NCBI RefSeq assembly: GCF_000227745.2
Contig: NC_018012.1
Span: forward strand, 2,526,501-2,590,500
Length of the DNA stretch: 64,000 bases
Reading direction: 5' to 3'
Origin: Thiocystis violascens DSM 198
GTDB lineage: Bacteria > Pseudomonadota > Gammaproteobacteria > Chromatiales > Chromatiaceae
Positions 28,878-38,040 of this stretch are shown one piece after another. How positions within the stretch are numbered: position 1 is the stretch's first letter; every line of letters starts with the position of its first letter. A model generated the notes under the pieces. The model ran no database searches, was not told where the DNA came from, and saw nothing but the letters and a program-made list of their open reading frames with translations. The translations under genes were made by a program, and so were the position numbers.

Positions 28878-31800
28878 CGAAAAAAGGTCCGGGCGAATTC
28901 GTCCGCGGGCATCGGTCGGCCGAACAGATATCCCTGGCAGGCGTGGCAGCCCTGGCGCGTCAGGAAATCCAGTTGAGCCCGCGTTTCCACGCCCTCGGCG
29001 ATCACCTTCAGGTTCAGGTTGCGGGCCATGGCGATGATGGTGGCGGCAATCTCCATGTCATTCTCGTCCTGCGGAATGTCGCGGACGAAGCCCTGGTCGA
29101 TCTTGAGTTCGTCGATCGGAAAGCGCTTGAGATAGGCGAGCGACGAATAGCCGGTTCCGAAGTCGTCGATCGACAACCGCGAACCGAGTGTCTTGAGCGC
29201 GTGCAGCAGTTCCACCACCTGCTCGCCATGACCCATGATCATGCTTTCGGTCAGTTCCAGTTTGAGCCGATCCGCCGGCAGACCGGTCTCATCCAGAATA
29301 GCGGCCACGCGCCGCGCCAGATCGTGCTGCTGAAATTGTCGCCCGGACAGATTGACCGCGATCGTCACCTCGGGATGACCGGCATCCATCCAGCGTCGAC
29401 CCTGCGTACAGGCGCTGCGCAGCACCCATTCGCCCAGGGGCACGATCAGTCCGGTCTCTTCGGTCAGTGGGATGAAGCGGGCGGGCGATATCATGCCCTC
29501 CTCAGGCGAGTGCCAGCGCACCAGCGCCTCGCAGCCGATCAGCGCGCCGCTGTCGGTCTCAAACTGGGGCTGGTAGTGCAGCACGAACTCGTCGTTGGCA
29601 AGCGCCCGATGCAAGCGCGCCTCCAGGGCCAGACGCTCATTGGCCGCCGCAGTCAGTTTGGGGGTGTAGAAGCGGTAGGTGTTGCGTCCCTGTTCCTTCG
29701 CCTGATACAGGGCGACATCGGCGTGCTTGATGAGTTCGGTCACGGAATCGCCATCGTCCGGATAGAGACTGATGCCAATGCTGGCGCCCACGTAGAGTTC
29801 GGGGCCGCTGGGCAGGCGAAAGGGCGTTTCCAGCAATTGCAGCAGTGTCTGGGCGACTCCCCCGGCGTCTTCCGGACGCTCCAGGTTCTCCAGCAGGATC
29901 AGAAATTCATCGCCGCCAAGGCGTCCCAGGGTATCGTCTTCGCGCAACCGCTGGCTCAGACGACGGGTCAGCGCCTCCAGCAATTCGTCGCCAACCGGGT
30001 GGCCGAGGCTGTCGTTGACATTCTTGAAGCGGTCCAGATCCAGGAAGAGCACGGCGATCCGGTGCCGATACCGTTCCGCGTGTTCCAGCGCATGCTGCAG
30101 TCGGGACTGAACCAGGCGTCGATTGGGCAGATTGGTCAGCGGGTCGTAATGGACCAGATGTTCCAGGCGCGCCTCGGACTCCTTGAGCTGGCTGATGTCG
30201 GTCATGACGCCCACGTAATGACTGGGCTGGCCCTGACTGTCGTAAACGGCGCTGATACTCAGCAGCTGCGGATAGAGTTCGCCATTTTTACGCCGGTTCC
30301 AGATCTCTCCCTGCCAATGTCCATTGGCCGCGATGTTGGCCCACAGGGTCTGGTAGAAGGAGGGATCCTGCCGGCCGGACTGCATCAGACTGGGTTTGCG
30401 TCCCCGCACCTCGTCCTCGGAGTAGCCGGTGATGTCGGTATAGGCGCGGTTGACGCTCAGGATGCGGGAATTCAGATCGGTGATGATAACGCCCTCGCGC
30501 GTGCTCTCGAACACGGTCGCCGCCTGACGCAATCGGGTATCGGCGCGTACCCGTGTCACCGCCAGGCCCGCGATGCGGGCGAATTCGTCGATCAGATCGG
30601 ATTCGGTCGGCTTGAGCGATTGCGGCTCGACAAAGGTGACCGAGAAGCGGCCCAACGCATGGCCGGCGCCGTCCCGGAGCGGAATTGACCAATCCGCGCC
30701 GGGACGATCCGTTGCGTCCGGAGCCTTGCCGGGGGATGCCAGAGGAGCGGCGGGCGCGCGAGCGGCCGGATCGGGGTGCTCGTCCCAAACCTCGATCGCG
30801 ACTCGCAGGTGCGGGTGAATCGCTTCCAGGCGGTTGGAAATATGGTCGAGAATGCCGGACAGTGGCTGATTGCCGACCAGTCCATCGAGCACCGTCAGGC
30901 GGGTTGCCTGCAACTGCTCGGCGGACTTGGCGTCGGTGACATCGTGCCAGGCACCGGTCGCCTCGCGTACCGTCGCGTCGACCCTGTCCGCCAGACGGAG
31001 TTCGTCATGGATCCAGCGGATCCGCCCCTGACCGTCGAGAAAACGGTAGTCCTGCGGGATCGGCCGGGCAGCGCCGAGCGCCGCCAGGCAGGCCAGCGCA
31101 TCCTCGCGATCATCAGGATGCAGGTGGGCAGCCCACCAGCCCGGCTGCAGCATCTGTTCCGCCGTGTAGCCCAGCAGTCGGAAGATGTTTTCGCTCACCC
31201 AGGTCAGGGGCGCGTCCGGGTCGTCCAGACGGCGGGTGTACAGAATCACCGGGCTGGAGGCGAGCGCCAGTTCCAAACGCCGGGCGGTTTCGCGCAGGTT
31301 GGCGCGTTCGCGGGTCAGGGTCTGTTGTCCCACCACCTTCTCCAGGGTGGCGGGAAGCTTGTGCAGATAGCCCGTGTGTTTGGAAATATAGTCGTTCACA
31401 CCAAGATGAATCGCCCGCGCCGCCAGTTCTTCGCTCCCCTGGCCCGAGACCAACACGACGGGGATGTCCAGACCGCGCTCGGAGCGCAGGATTTTGACCG
31501 CCTCCAGTGCGTTCAGACCGGGCAGGCGATAATCCAGCAGCACCGCGTCGTAATCGTCCGAGGTCCGCGCGGCGAACGGCAGTCGCTCCAGGACTTGCGC
31601 GATGTCCGCGACCACGGTGAGACGGATGTGCGGGGCATGTCGCGCCAGATGGCGGCGCGTCAGGTCGATATCGGCGCCATTGTGTTCGGCATAGAGCACC
31701 CGCAGAGGATGCGCGCGGCGGGCATTCGCGGTGCGAAAACGCTGCAAGGCATCGCTCAGGATCGCGGGTAGGCGGTCGGCGGCGCGATCCTTGCCGAGAT

Positions 31801-32101
31801 AATCGTCCGCGCCGGCCTGCAGGGCGGCGATCGCCGACTCTGGGTCGCCGGATCCAGTGAGCATCACCACCGCCAGCGGCAACTGCCGCTCGCGGATCTG
31901 GGCCAGCAGTTCCAGACCGGAGCCGTCCGGCAGTTTCAGATCCACCAGCGCCAGGTCGTAGCGGTCGCACTCTTGCAGACAGTACAGCGCCGCCGCCAGG
32001 GTCGACGCCGGTTCAACCTGGATGTCCGGCGCCTGACGCGCCAGCAGGCGTCGGGTCAGGTCGGCGTCGAGCGGGTTGTCCTCGACATGCAGAATACGCA
32101 T
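28874..32101 (-). CDS. REC-REC-PAS-PAS-GGDEF-EAL signalling protein
   Basis: 1075 residues. Two receiver domains come first (phospho-acceptor Asp in ALVDLKLPDG and in AVLLDYRLPG; conserved Lys in GKDRA and SKHTG). In the second the usual acidic pair is AEH rather than ED. A PAS domain (about 265-390), a GAF-like segment (about 395-515), and a second PAS with PAC (ESTREGVIITDLNSRILSVN) follow, then GGDEF with intact GRLGGDEFLIL and EAL with intact GCEALVRWHSP. It can in principle make and break cyclic di-GMP. It is the last gene of the operon, starting 4 nt after the receiver gene, so the upstream kinase is the likely phosphate source. Confidence 0.93.
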   Translation of the reverse strand: MRILHVEDNPLDADLTRRLLARQAPDIQVEPASTLAAALYCLQECDRYDLALVDLKLPDGSGLELLAQIRERQLPLAVVMLTGSGDPESAIAALQAGADDYLGKDRAADRLPAILSDALQRFRTANARRAHPLRVLYAEHNGADIDLTRRHLARHAPHIRLTVVADIAQVLERLPFAARTSDDYDAVLLDYRLPGLNALEAVKILRSERGLDIPVVLVSGQGSEELAARAIHLGVNDYISKHTGYLHKLPATLEKVVGQQTLTRERANLRETARRLELALASSPVILYTRRLDDPDAPLTWVSENIFRLLGYTAEQMLQPGWWAAHLHPDDREDALACLAALGAARPIPQDYRFLDGQGRIRWIHDELRLADRVDATVREATGAWHDVTDAKSAEQLQATRLTVLDGLVGNQPLSGILDHISNRLEAIHPHLRVAIEVWDEHPDPAARAPAAPLASPGKAPDATDRPGADWSIPLRDGAGHALGRFSVTFVEPQSLKPTESDLIDEFARIAGLAVTRVRADTRLRQAATVFESTREGVIITDLNSRILSVNRAYTDITGYSEDEVRGRKPSLMQSGRQDPSFYQTLWANIAANGHWQGEIWNRRKNGELYPQLLSISAVYDSQGQPSHYVGVMTDISQLKESEARLEHLVHYDPLTNLPNRRLVQSRLQHALEHAERYRHRIAVLFLDLDRFKNVNDSLGHPVGDELLEALTRRLSQRLREDDTLGRLGGDEFLILLENLERPEDAGGVAQTLLQLLETPFRLPSGPELYVGASIGISLYPDDGDSVTELIKHADVALYQAKEQGRNTYRFYTPKLTAAANERLALEARLHRALANDEFVLHYQPQFETDSGALIGCEALVRWHSPEEGMISPARFIPLTEETGLIVPLGEWVLRSACTQGRRWMDAGHPEVTIAVNLSGRQFQQHDLARRVAAILDETGLPADRLKLELTESMIMGHGEQVVELLHALKTLGSRLSIDDFGTGYSSLAYLKRFPIDELKIDQGFVRDIPQDENDMEIAATIIAMARNLNLKVIAEGVETRAQLDFLTRQGCHACQGYLFGRPMPADEFARTFFR

Positions 32102-32105
32102 TCGC

Positions 32106-32537
32106 TTACCTTGGTGGATGATTGATCAGACGCCAGTACTGCTCGATCCGGGCTGCGACCTCCATGAACGCCTCGAAGTTGACCGGCTTGACGATGTAGG
32201 AGTTGGCGTGCAAACGATAGGCGGTCGCGATATCCCCCTCATCGCTGGACGAGGTCAGCACCACCACCGGCAACGCCTGGCTGATCGGATGCGCGCGCAG
32301 ACGGCGTAGCACCTCCAGGCCATCCACGCGCGGGAGCTTCAGATCCAGCAGGATGAGCAGCGGCAGCGGCTCGCCGGCCTCCCAGCGGGGGATCCAATCC
32401 AGCACCTCCTGGCCGTCGCGCGCCACCTCGATGGGGTTGCTTGGGTTGCACCGGGCAAAGGCGCGCCGGGCCAGGTCCAGATCCATCGGGTTGTCCTCCA
32501 CCAGCAGGATGGGACGGTTGCTTGGGCCATGGGTCAT
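32106..32537 (-). CDS. Single-domain response regulator (Rcp1-like)
   Basis: 143 residues, a single receiver domain of the type found with phytochrome-like kinases: ILLVEDNPMDLDLARRAF with the acidic pair, LLILLDLKLPRVDG with the phospho-acceptor Asp, VVVLTSSSDEGDI, and the Lys in YIVKPVNFEAF. There is no output domain, so it acts as a phosphotransfer or protein-interaction module. The start overlaps the kinase stop by an ATGA junction, and its stop is followed by the GGDEF-EAL gene. Confidence 0.94.
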   Translation of the reverse strand: MTHGPSNRPILLVEDNPMDLDLARRAFARCNPSNPIEVARDGQEVLDWIPRWEAGEPLPLLILLDLKLPRVDGLEVLRRLRAHPISQALPVVVLTSSSDEGDIATAYRLHANSYIVKPVNFEAFMEVAARIEQYWRLINHPPR

Positions 32538-34471
32538 CGCGGCAGCTCCAAAAAAAAGGTGGCGCCCTGGCCGGGCGCGCTTTCGGCCCAGACGCGCCCG
32601 CCCATGCGTTCCATGGCCTTGCGCACGATAGCCAGACCAATGCCCGTGCCGGGATAGTCCTCCGCGCGCTGCAGACGCTGGAAGATCTCGAAGATCCGGT
32701 CGTGGAATTGCAAGTCGAAGCCGATTCCCTGGTCCCGGATGGCGAGAATGATGCCGTGCTCCGAGGTTGCGCCCTCGATCGCGATGCACGGCGGTACGCC
32801 GGAGCGGCTGAACTTGAGCGCATTGTCCAGCAGGTTGCGCAGCACCATCGACAACCCGTCCGGATCGGCGCGCGCGGTCAGGGACTCCGCCAGATCCAGT
32901 GTCACGCTCCCGCCAAGCGCCTGGATATCATCCCGACGTTCCGCCAGGATACGCTTCGCCACGCTGGCCAGATCCAGCGTGACGTCATGCACTCCGCGCC
33001 GCTCCATGCGCGAATAGGCCAAGAGATCCTCGATCAATTGGCTCATTTGGTCGACGCAGCGACGGACATTGTCCAGAAACAGCCGTCCTTCCTCGTTCAG
33101 TTGCTGACCATGATCTTCCAGCAGCAGCCGGCTGTAGCCGTCGATGCCCCGCAGTGGCGCCTTGAGGTCGTGCGAGACCGAATAGGTGAAGGTTTCCAGC
33201 TCTTTATTGATGGCTGCCAATTCGGCGGTGCGGACTTGCACGCGGTCTTCCAGGTCGGCGTTGAGTTGGCGGATCTCGTCCTCGGCCCGCTTGCGCTCGC
33301 TGATATCGTGGGCGATTCCAAGCACCCCGACGATCACCCCCCGCGCGTCGCGGACAGGCGTCTTGAGGGTCTCGAAAAGACCGCGATAGCCGTCGCTGGC
33401 AAAGGTCAGCCATTCCTCGTTCGCGAGAGGGCGGCCAGCGGCGATCGCGGCGCGATCCTTCGCCAGAAAGAAATCGGCTTGTTCGGCGGGGACGAAATCA
33501 TGGTCGCCTTTACCGAGGATATCGGACTCCCGGGCGCCGAAGCATTGCTCGAAACGCGGGTTGCAGGCGAGGAAGAACCCGTCCGCGTCCTTCAGCCAAA
33601 CCAGATCCGGGATGGTATCGAGCAGGGTCCGCAAGCGGACTTCGCTACGGGCCAATGCCTGACTGCCTCGTGCCAGCAGATAGGCGATGACGCCCGCGCC
33701 GAATGCGCACAGCAGCCCCAGCAGACGGATCAGCCAGAGCAGTCGGGTCGGCTGGCCCCAGCCCTGCTTGGGCGTGGCCGCCAACTGCCAGGCGCCGCCG
33801 GGGAGGACGATATCCGTCATCACCGGACGCTGCACATAGACGCCGGGATCGCCGAAGAACACCTCGCCCCTAGCACCCTTCCCATCGGTACCGCGCAACG
33901 CCAGACGCAGCGTTGAAACAGCCGCCAAGAGCCCGGTCTGTCGGTACAGCAGGTCGACATCGAAGATGCTCGACACCAGGCCCCAGAAGCGCGGTTGCCC
34001 GCCGACGTGCGTGGGCGGAATAAAGACCGGCTCGCGGGCCACGATGCCCATGCCGCCCTGCAACAGCGGGAGGGGGCCAGCCAGCACGGGTTGGCCCGTC
34101 TCCACCACGCGCAGCGCGGCGGGCGCCTGGGTGGGATGAGTCCGGTAATTCAGCCCCATGGCGCTCTCGTTTCCGGCCAGCGGGTACATGAGCGAAATGA
34201 CCATGTCTGGCGCGCCGGCGATGTTGCGCAGTGCATGGCGCTCGTCCACCAGTCCCTGTGCAATCCGGGCGAATTCGTTCTGGTCGATGTCCGGATTGGC
34301 CGAAATCACGGCGGCCAATCCACGCACCATGAGCAGATTGGCATTGACCATGCCTTCGATGCGTGCGCGCAGGGTCGAAAGGGTTGTCAGGACGCCGAGG
34401 CGTTCCTGCTCCAGTGCGCGACTGCGCGCAAAGTGTTCGATGACCTGCTCCGTCACCAGGATCGGCAGCAT
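32534..34471 (-). CDS. CHASE-like sensor PAS histidine kinase
   Basis: 645 residues from the ATG at 34471. Residues about 30-210 look like a periplasmic CHASE domain (ISLMYPLAGNESAMGLNYRT). A membrane helix follows (LLWLIRLLGLLCAFGAGVIAYL), then PAS/PAC (DTIPDLVWLKDADGFFLACN), a HisKA helix with FTYSVSHDLKAPLRGIDGYS (phospho-His), and HATPase with the N box NLLDNALKFS and GTGIGLAIVRKAMERMGG. The cytoplasmic half resembles phytochrome-type kinases. The sequence upstream of the ATG continues in frame for another 20 codons and adds WTFALLA to the first membrane helix without an ATG, GTG or TTG, so the true start is unclear. Confidence 0.9.
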   Translation of the reverse strand: MLPILVTEQVIEHFARSRALEQERLGVLTTLSTLRARIEGMVNANLLMVRGLAAVISANPDIDQNEFARIAQGLVDERHALRNIAGAPDMVISLMYPLAGNESAMGLNYRTHPTQAPAALRVVETGQPVLAGPLPLLQGGMGIVAREPVFIPPTHVGGQPRFWGLVSSIFDVDLLYRQTGLLAAVSTLRLALRGTDGKGARGEVFFGDPGVYVQRPVMTDIVLPGGAWQLAATPKQGWGQPTRLLWLIRLLGLLCAFGAGVIAYLLARGSQALARSEVRLRTLLDTIPDLVWLKDADGFFLACNPRFEQCFGARESDILGKGDHDFVPAEQADFFLAKDRAAIAAGRPLANEEWLTFASDGYRGLFETLKTPVRDARGVIVGVLGIAHDISERKRAEDEIRQLNADLEDRVQVRTAELAAINKELETFTYSVSHDLKAPLRGIDGYSRLLLEDHGQQLNEEGRLFLDNVRRCVDQMSQLIEDLLAYSRMERRGVHDVTLDLASVAKRILAERRDDIQALGGSVTLDLAESLTARADPDGLSMVLRNLLDNALKFSRSGVPPCIAIEGATSEHGIILAIRDQGIGFDLQFHDRIFEIFQRLQRAEDYPGTGIGLAIVRKAMERMGGRVWAESAPGQGATFFLELPR

Positions 34472-34661
34472 GGCCAGAAGGGCGAAGGTCCAGGGTCGGT
34501 TGGAGAATGCGGATTTGATCGGTCGGTCCTGTCTCTAAGGCGCGTTCAGAGCGGTCTGCGTCGTTGCGAACAGCCCCGCGGATGCCGGCCGGGATGGGCG
34601 AGACGCGGATGTGTCCAGGACGTTTCCTTGTCCGGTCGTTCAATACTCCGCCGAATATAAC

Positions 34662-34687
34662 AAAAAGGGGCGCCTAGGCGCCCCCCT
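34662..34687 (-). terminator. Rho-independent terminator after fba
   Basis: On the minus strand the hairpin GGGGCGCC TA GGCGCCCC is followed by TTTTTG, 30 bp downstream of the fba stop. Confidence 0.9.
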
Positions 34688-34717
34688 GACTTACCCTGCG
34701 ATCAGGCTGATCCGGTC

Positions 34718-35782
34718 TTAGTTAACCTGTGGATCCAGTTCGCCCTTGGCATAGCGGTTGGTCATGACTTCCAGCGACAGCGCGGTGATCTTGCTGGCGT
34801 TGCCGGCGGTGCCGAAGGCTTCGTAACGCGCCTTGCAGATGCCCTTCATGGCCTTGGTGGCGGCGATAAAATATTTGCGCGGATCGAATTCCTTGGGGTT
34901 TTCGGCCAGGAACTTGCGGATGGCGCCAGTGGAGGACATGCGCAGATCGGTGTCGATGTTAACCTTGCGCACGCCGTGCTTGATGCCTTCGACGATTTCC
35001 TCGACCGGCACGCCGTAGGTCTCGCCCATCGCGCCGCCATACTGGTTGATGATGGCGAGCCAGTCCTGCGGCACCGAGGAGGAGCCGTGCATGACCAGAT
35101 GGGTGGTCGGGATGCGCTTGTGGATCTCCTTGATCCGCTCGATAGCCAGGATGTCGCCAGTCGGCGGACGGGTGAACTTGTAGGCGCCGTGCGAGGTGCC
35201 GATGGCGATGGCCAGGGCGTCGACGCCGGTCTTCTTGACGAAATCGGCGGCTTCCTCGGGATCGGTCAGAAGCTGGCTGTGATCCAGCGTGCCCTCGGCG
35301 CCGATGCCATCTTCCTCACCGGCCTGTCCGGTCTCCAGCGAGCCCAGACAGCCGAGTTCGCCTTCCACCGAGACGCCGCAGGCATGCGAGATGGCGACCA
35401 CCGAGCGGGTCACGTCGACGTTGTACTCGTAGGAGGCCGGGGTCTTGCCGTCTTCCTGGAGCGAGCCGTCCATCATGACCGACGAGAAGCCGAGCTGGAT
35501 GGAACGCTGGCACACCGGCATGGAGGTGCCGTGATCCTGGTGCATGCAGACCGGGATGTGCGGCCATTCCTCAATGGCGGCCAGAATGAGATGACGCAGG
35601 AAGGGCGCGCCGGCGTACTTGCGCGCGCCGGCGGACGCCTGGACGATGACCGGGGAATCGGTCTCGTCGGCGGCTTCCATGATGGCGCGCATCTGCTCCA
35701 GGTTGTTGACGTTATAAGCCGGGACGCCATACCCGTGCTCGGCGGCGTGGTCCAGCATTTGACGCAGTGAAATCAGGGCCAT
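34718..35782 (-). CDS. fba: Fructose-bisphosphate aldolase, class II
   Basis: Class II, zinc-dependent aldolase of 354 residues (CbbA type). It cleaves or makes fructose 1,6-bisphosphate, and in autotrophs also sedoheptulose bisphosphate, in the Calvin cycle. Metal ligands are seen in [21 protein letters not shown] and [13 protein letters not shown], and [16 protein letters not shown] contains another. The start follows a GAGGAAA box. It is the distal gene of the tkt-gap-pgk-pyk-fba group and has a strong terminator. Confidence 0.97.
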   Translation of the reverse strand: MALISLRQMLDHAAEHGYGVPAYNVNNLEQMRAIMEAADETDSPVIVQASAGARKYAGAPFLRHLILAAIEEWPHIPVCMHQDHGTSMPVCQRSIQLGFSSVMMDGSLQEDGKTPASYEYNVDVTRSVVAISHACGVSVEGELGCLGSLETGQAGEEDGIGAEGTLDHSQLLTDPEEAADFVKKTGVDALAIAIGTSHGAYKFTRPPTGDILAIERIKEIHKRIPTTHLVMHGSSSVPQDWLAIINQYGGAMGETYGVPVEEIVEGIKHGVRKVNIDTDLRMSSTGAIRKFLAENPKEFDPRKYFIAATKAMKGICKARYEAFGTAGNASKITALSLEVMTNRYAKGELDPQVN

Positions 35783-35847
35783 TCGGTTTTCCTCGTGGTT
35801 TGTCGGTTGTCAGGTTTCAGTTGTCGGTTTGAACATTAAAGAACGAT

Positions 35848-36321
35848 TCAGGAGCGCAAAGGCGTATGCAGCAGTTGTACATCCTTGATCCAGACGGTGC
35901 CGGCGCCTTCCAGGGTCAGGTCGAGTTGAATCAGGTCGGCTTTCTGACCTCGTTTAAGATAGAAGGGAATTTCATAGTCGGCCCAGGCGTTCGTGCCCAG
36001 CGCGGCCTGCTGAAATCCCTTCGAGAAAAACTCTCCACGCCCCGGCAGTCGGCACCACATCTCCAGGTACGCCCTGCGTTCGACACCTTCCGTTTTCAGC
36101 CGCGCGCGGTAGGTTAGCATGCAGCGCTCCACGCCGGGCTCCCGCACCTCGAAGAGGCGGAAGGTGCGCGGCGCGGCACCGCCCACGATCCGCCAGGCAT
36201 CGCCATCCAGAGCGATCGAATCCCCGGCGATGGTCGGATCGGCGAGATCGAACGATCTCAGCATTTGGGGCGGCCCCGCGGGTTGGGGTGCCCGAAACCA
36301 GGATTTGAGCCATCCAAACAT
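35848..36321 (-). CDS. Hypothetical protein between pyk and fba
   Basis: 157 residues, no signal peptide. The sequence is beta-rich, with a pattern such as DGDAWRIVGGAAPRTFRLFE, YRARLKTEGVERRAYLEMWC and YFLKRGQKADLIQLDLTLEG-like strands ending in GTVWIKDVQLL, which resembles jelly-roll or carbohydrate-binding-like folds. No family is recognised with certainty. It lies 69 bp after pyk and 65 bp before fba on the same strand, so it is probably in the same transcript. Confidence 0.75.
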   Translation of the reverse strand: MFGWLKSWFRAPQPAGPPQMLRSFDLADPTIAGDSIALDGDAWRIVGGAAPRTFRLFEVREPGVERCMLTYRARLKTEGVERRAYLEMWCRLPGRGEFFSKGFQQAALGTNAWADYEIPFYLKRGQKADLIQLDLTLEGAGTVWIKDVQLLHTPLRS

Positions 36322-36390
36322 GAGCCGGTCACTCCCGCATGCCGTGCATGCGTCTGGGTTGACGAGCGAGTGGCGCGACAGCGAGAGGCA

Positions 36391-37833
36391 TCAGTCTTCG
36401 TTCAGCAGCCGATGCTCTCCGACTCGCATGATTTTCATGATATTCGTCTGACCTTCAACCCCGGAGCGGTCACCCTTGGTGATGATGACCAGATCGCCGT
36501 CGCGCACCGTGCCCCGGCGCAGCAGTTCCTCGATCACCTCGCAGTTGACCTCGTGGATGTCGGTCGTGGCGACATCGAAGCTGACCGGATAGACGCCGCG
36601 AAAGAGTCTCACCTTCCGCCGGGTCGGCGCGAATCGGGTCATGGCGTAGATGGGGATGCCGGAGCTGATACGCGACATCCATTTCACCGTCGAGCCGGTC
36701 TCGGTCAGCGCCGCGATCGCCTTCACGCCCAGATGGTTGGCGGTGTACATCGCGGCCATGGCGATGCCCTCGTCCACCCGACCGAAGACCGAATCGATGC
36801 GGTGTCCCGAGCGGGTCACGCTCTTCTCGGCCTCCAGACAGATGCGATCAAGCGCCTCGACCACCTTGGCGGGATACTTGCCGATTGAGCTTTCCGCCGA
36901 CAGCATCACCGCGTCGGTGCCGTCCAGCACGGCATTGGCCACATCGAAGACCTCGGCCCGCGTCGGGATCGGGTTCTCGATCATCGACTGCATCATCTGG
37001 GTTGCCGTGATGACCACGCTGTTGAGATCGCGCGCACGGCTGATCAGACGCTTCTGAACCGCCGGCAGTTCCGCGTCGCCAATCTCCACGCCGAGATCGC
37101 CACGCGCCACCATGATGGCGTCGGAGGCGTGGATGATATCGTCGATTCCGTTCAACGACTCGGCGCGCTCGATCTTGGCGACGATTCCGCCGCGCCCCCC
37201 GGCCTCCTGGAACAGTGCGCGGGCGAGCCGCACGTCGTCGCCGTTGCGCACGAAGGAGACCGCCAGATAATCGGCGTCGATCTCGGCGGCGAACCGGATG
37301 TCTTCCTTGTCCTTGTCGGTCAGGGCCGGCGCGGAGAGCCCGCCGCCCTTCTTGTTGATGCCCTTGTTGTTGGAGAGCGACCCGCCCACGACCACCTTGC
37401 AATCGATGCGTCCATTGGCGACCGACTCGACCCAGAGTTCGATGGCCCCATCGTCGAGCAGCAGGGTATCGCCGTGGCGCACGTCATCGGCCAGTTCGAC
37501 ATAGGTGGTGCCGACCCGCGTGATATCGCCCGACTCGATGCCGCAGGCGGTATCGATCGCGAAGGCATCGCCCCGCGCGAGCTGGACCTTGCCCTCGGTA
37601 AATTTACCGATGCGGATCTTCGGACCCTGCAGGTCCATCAGCACCGCGATCGCATGACCGGCCGCCAGCGCGCGCTCGCGGATGCGTTCGGCGCGTTCGC
37701 GGTGCCGCGCGTGGCTGTCGTGCGACAGGTTGAGACGGACTACATCGACGCCCGCGGCGATGATGTCATCCATGACCGACGGATCGTCGGTTGCCGGCCC
37801 CAGTGTAGCGACAATCTTGGTACGTCTTGGCAT
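36391..37833 (-). CDS. pyk: Pyruvate kinase
   Basis: Pyruvate kinase, 480 residues: phosphoenolpyruvate plus ADP to pyruvate plus ATP. RRTKIVATLGPATDDPSVM at the start, MDLQGPKIRIGKF, the B domain, the Lys in GIVAKIERAES, MVARGDLGVEIGDAELP and the C-terminal allosteric domain (TETGSTVKWMSRISSG) are all present. A GAGAGGATC box precedes the start. It is a member of the tkt-to-fba group, with a 207-bp gap and a repeat before it. Confidence 0.97.
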   Translation of the reverse strand: MPRRTKIVATLGPATDDPSVMDDIIAAGVDVVRLNLSHDSHARHRERAERIRERALAAGHAIAVLMDLQGPKIRIGKFTEGKVQLARGDAFAIDTACGIESGDITRVGTTYVELADDVRHGDTLLLDDGAIELWVESVANGRIDCKVVVGGSLSNNKGINKKGGGLSAPALTDKDKEDIRFAAEIDADYLAVSFVRNGDDVRLARALFQEAGGRGGIVAKIERAESLNGIDDIIHASDAIMVARGDLGVEIGDAELPAVQKRLISRARDLNSVVITATQMMQSMIENPIPTRAEVFDVANAVLDGTDAVMLSAESSIGKYPAKVVEALDRICLEAEKSVTRSGHRIDSVFGRVDEGIAMAAMYTANHLGVKAIAALTETGSTVKWMSRISSGIPIYAMTRFAPTRRKVRLFRGVYPVSFDVATTDIHEVNCEVIEELLRRGTVRDGDLVIITKGDRSGVEGQTNIMKIMRVGEHRLLNED

Positions 37834-37884
37834 GTTCGATCCTCTCGCGTCCAGTATTCAGGCGATTTCCGGGAAAAATCTACC

Positions 37885-37945
37885 GATTTTCCGTTCGCCC
37901 TAAGCCCTGAGCGGAGCCGAAGGGTCGAAGGGTGAACGGAAAATC
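37885..37945. repeat. GATTTTCCGTTC palindromic repeat
   Basis: Perfect 12-bp arms GATTTTCCGTTC and GAACGGAAAATC flank a centre of the CCCTGAGC...GAAGGG kind that is common between genes in proteobacteria. It sits in the 207-bp gap between pgk and pyk and is otherwise non-coding. Confidence 0.85.
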
Positions 37946-38040
37946 GTGGCAACCTGAAATATCCCGGCATCACCTCAGCACCCAGTCGCCAGCAGTCCAG
38001 CGCAGTGCCGGACGCTGACGGCTCAACGCCGAAGACTGAA

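Noticed and set aside
28514..30688. 724-residue frame opposite the GGDEF-EAL gene
   Set aside because: Antisense shadow; the minus-strand product has full domain signatures and the plus-strand one has none.
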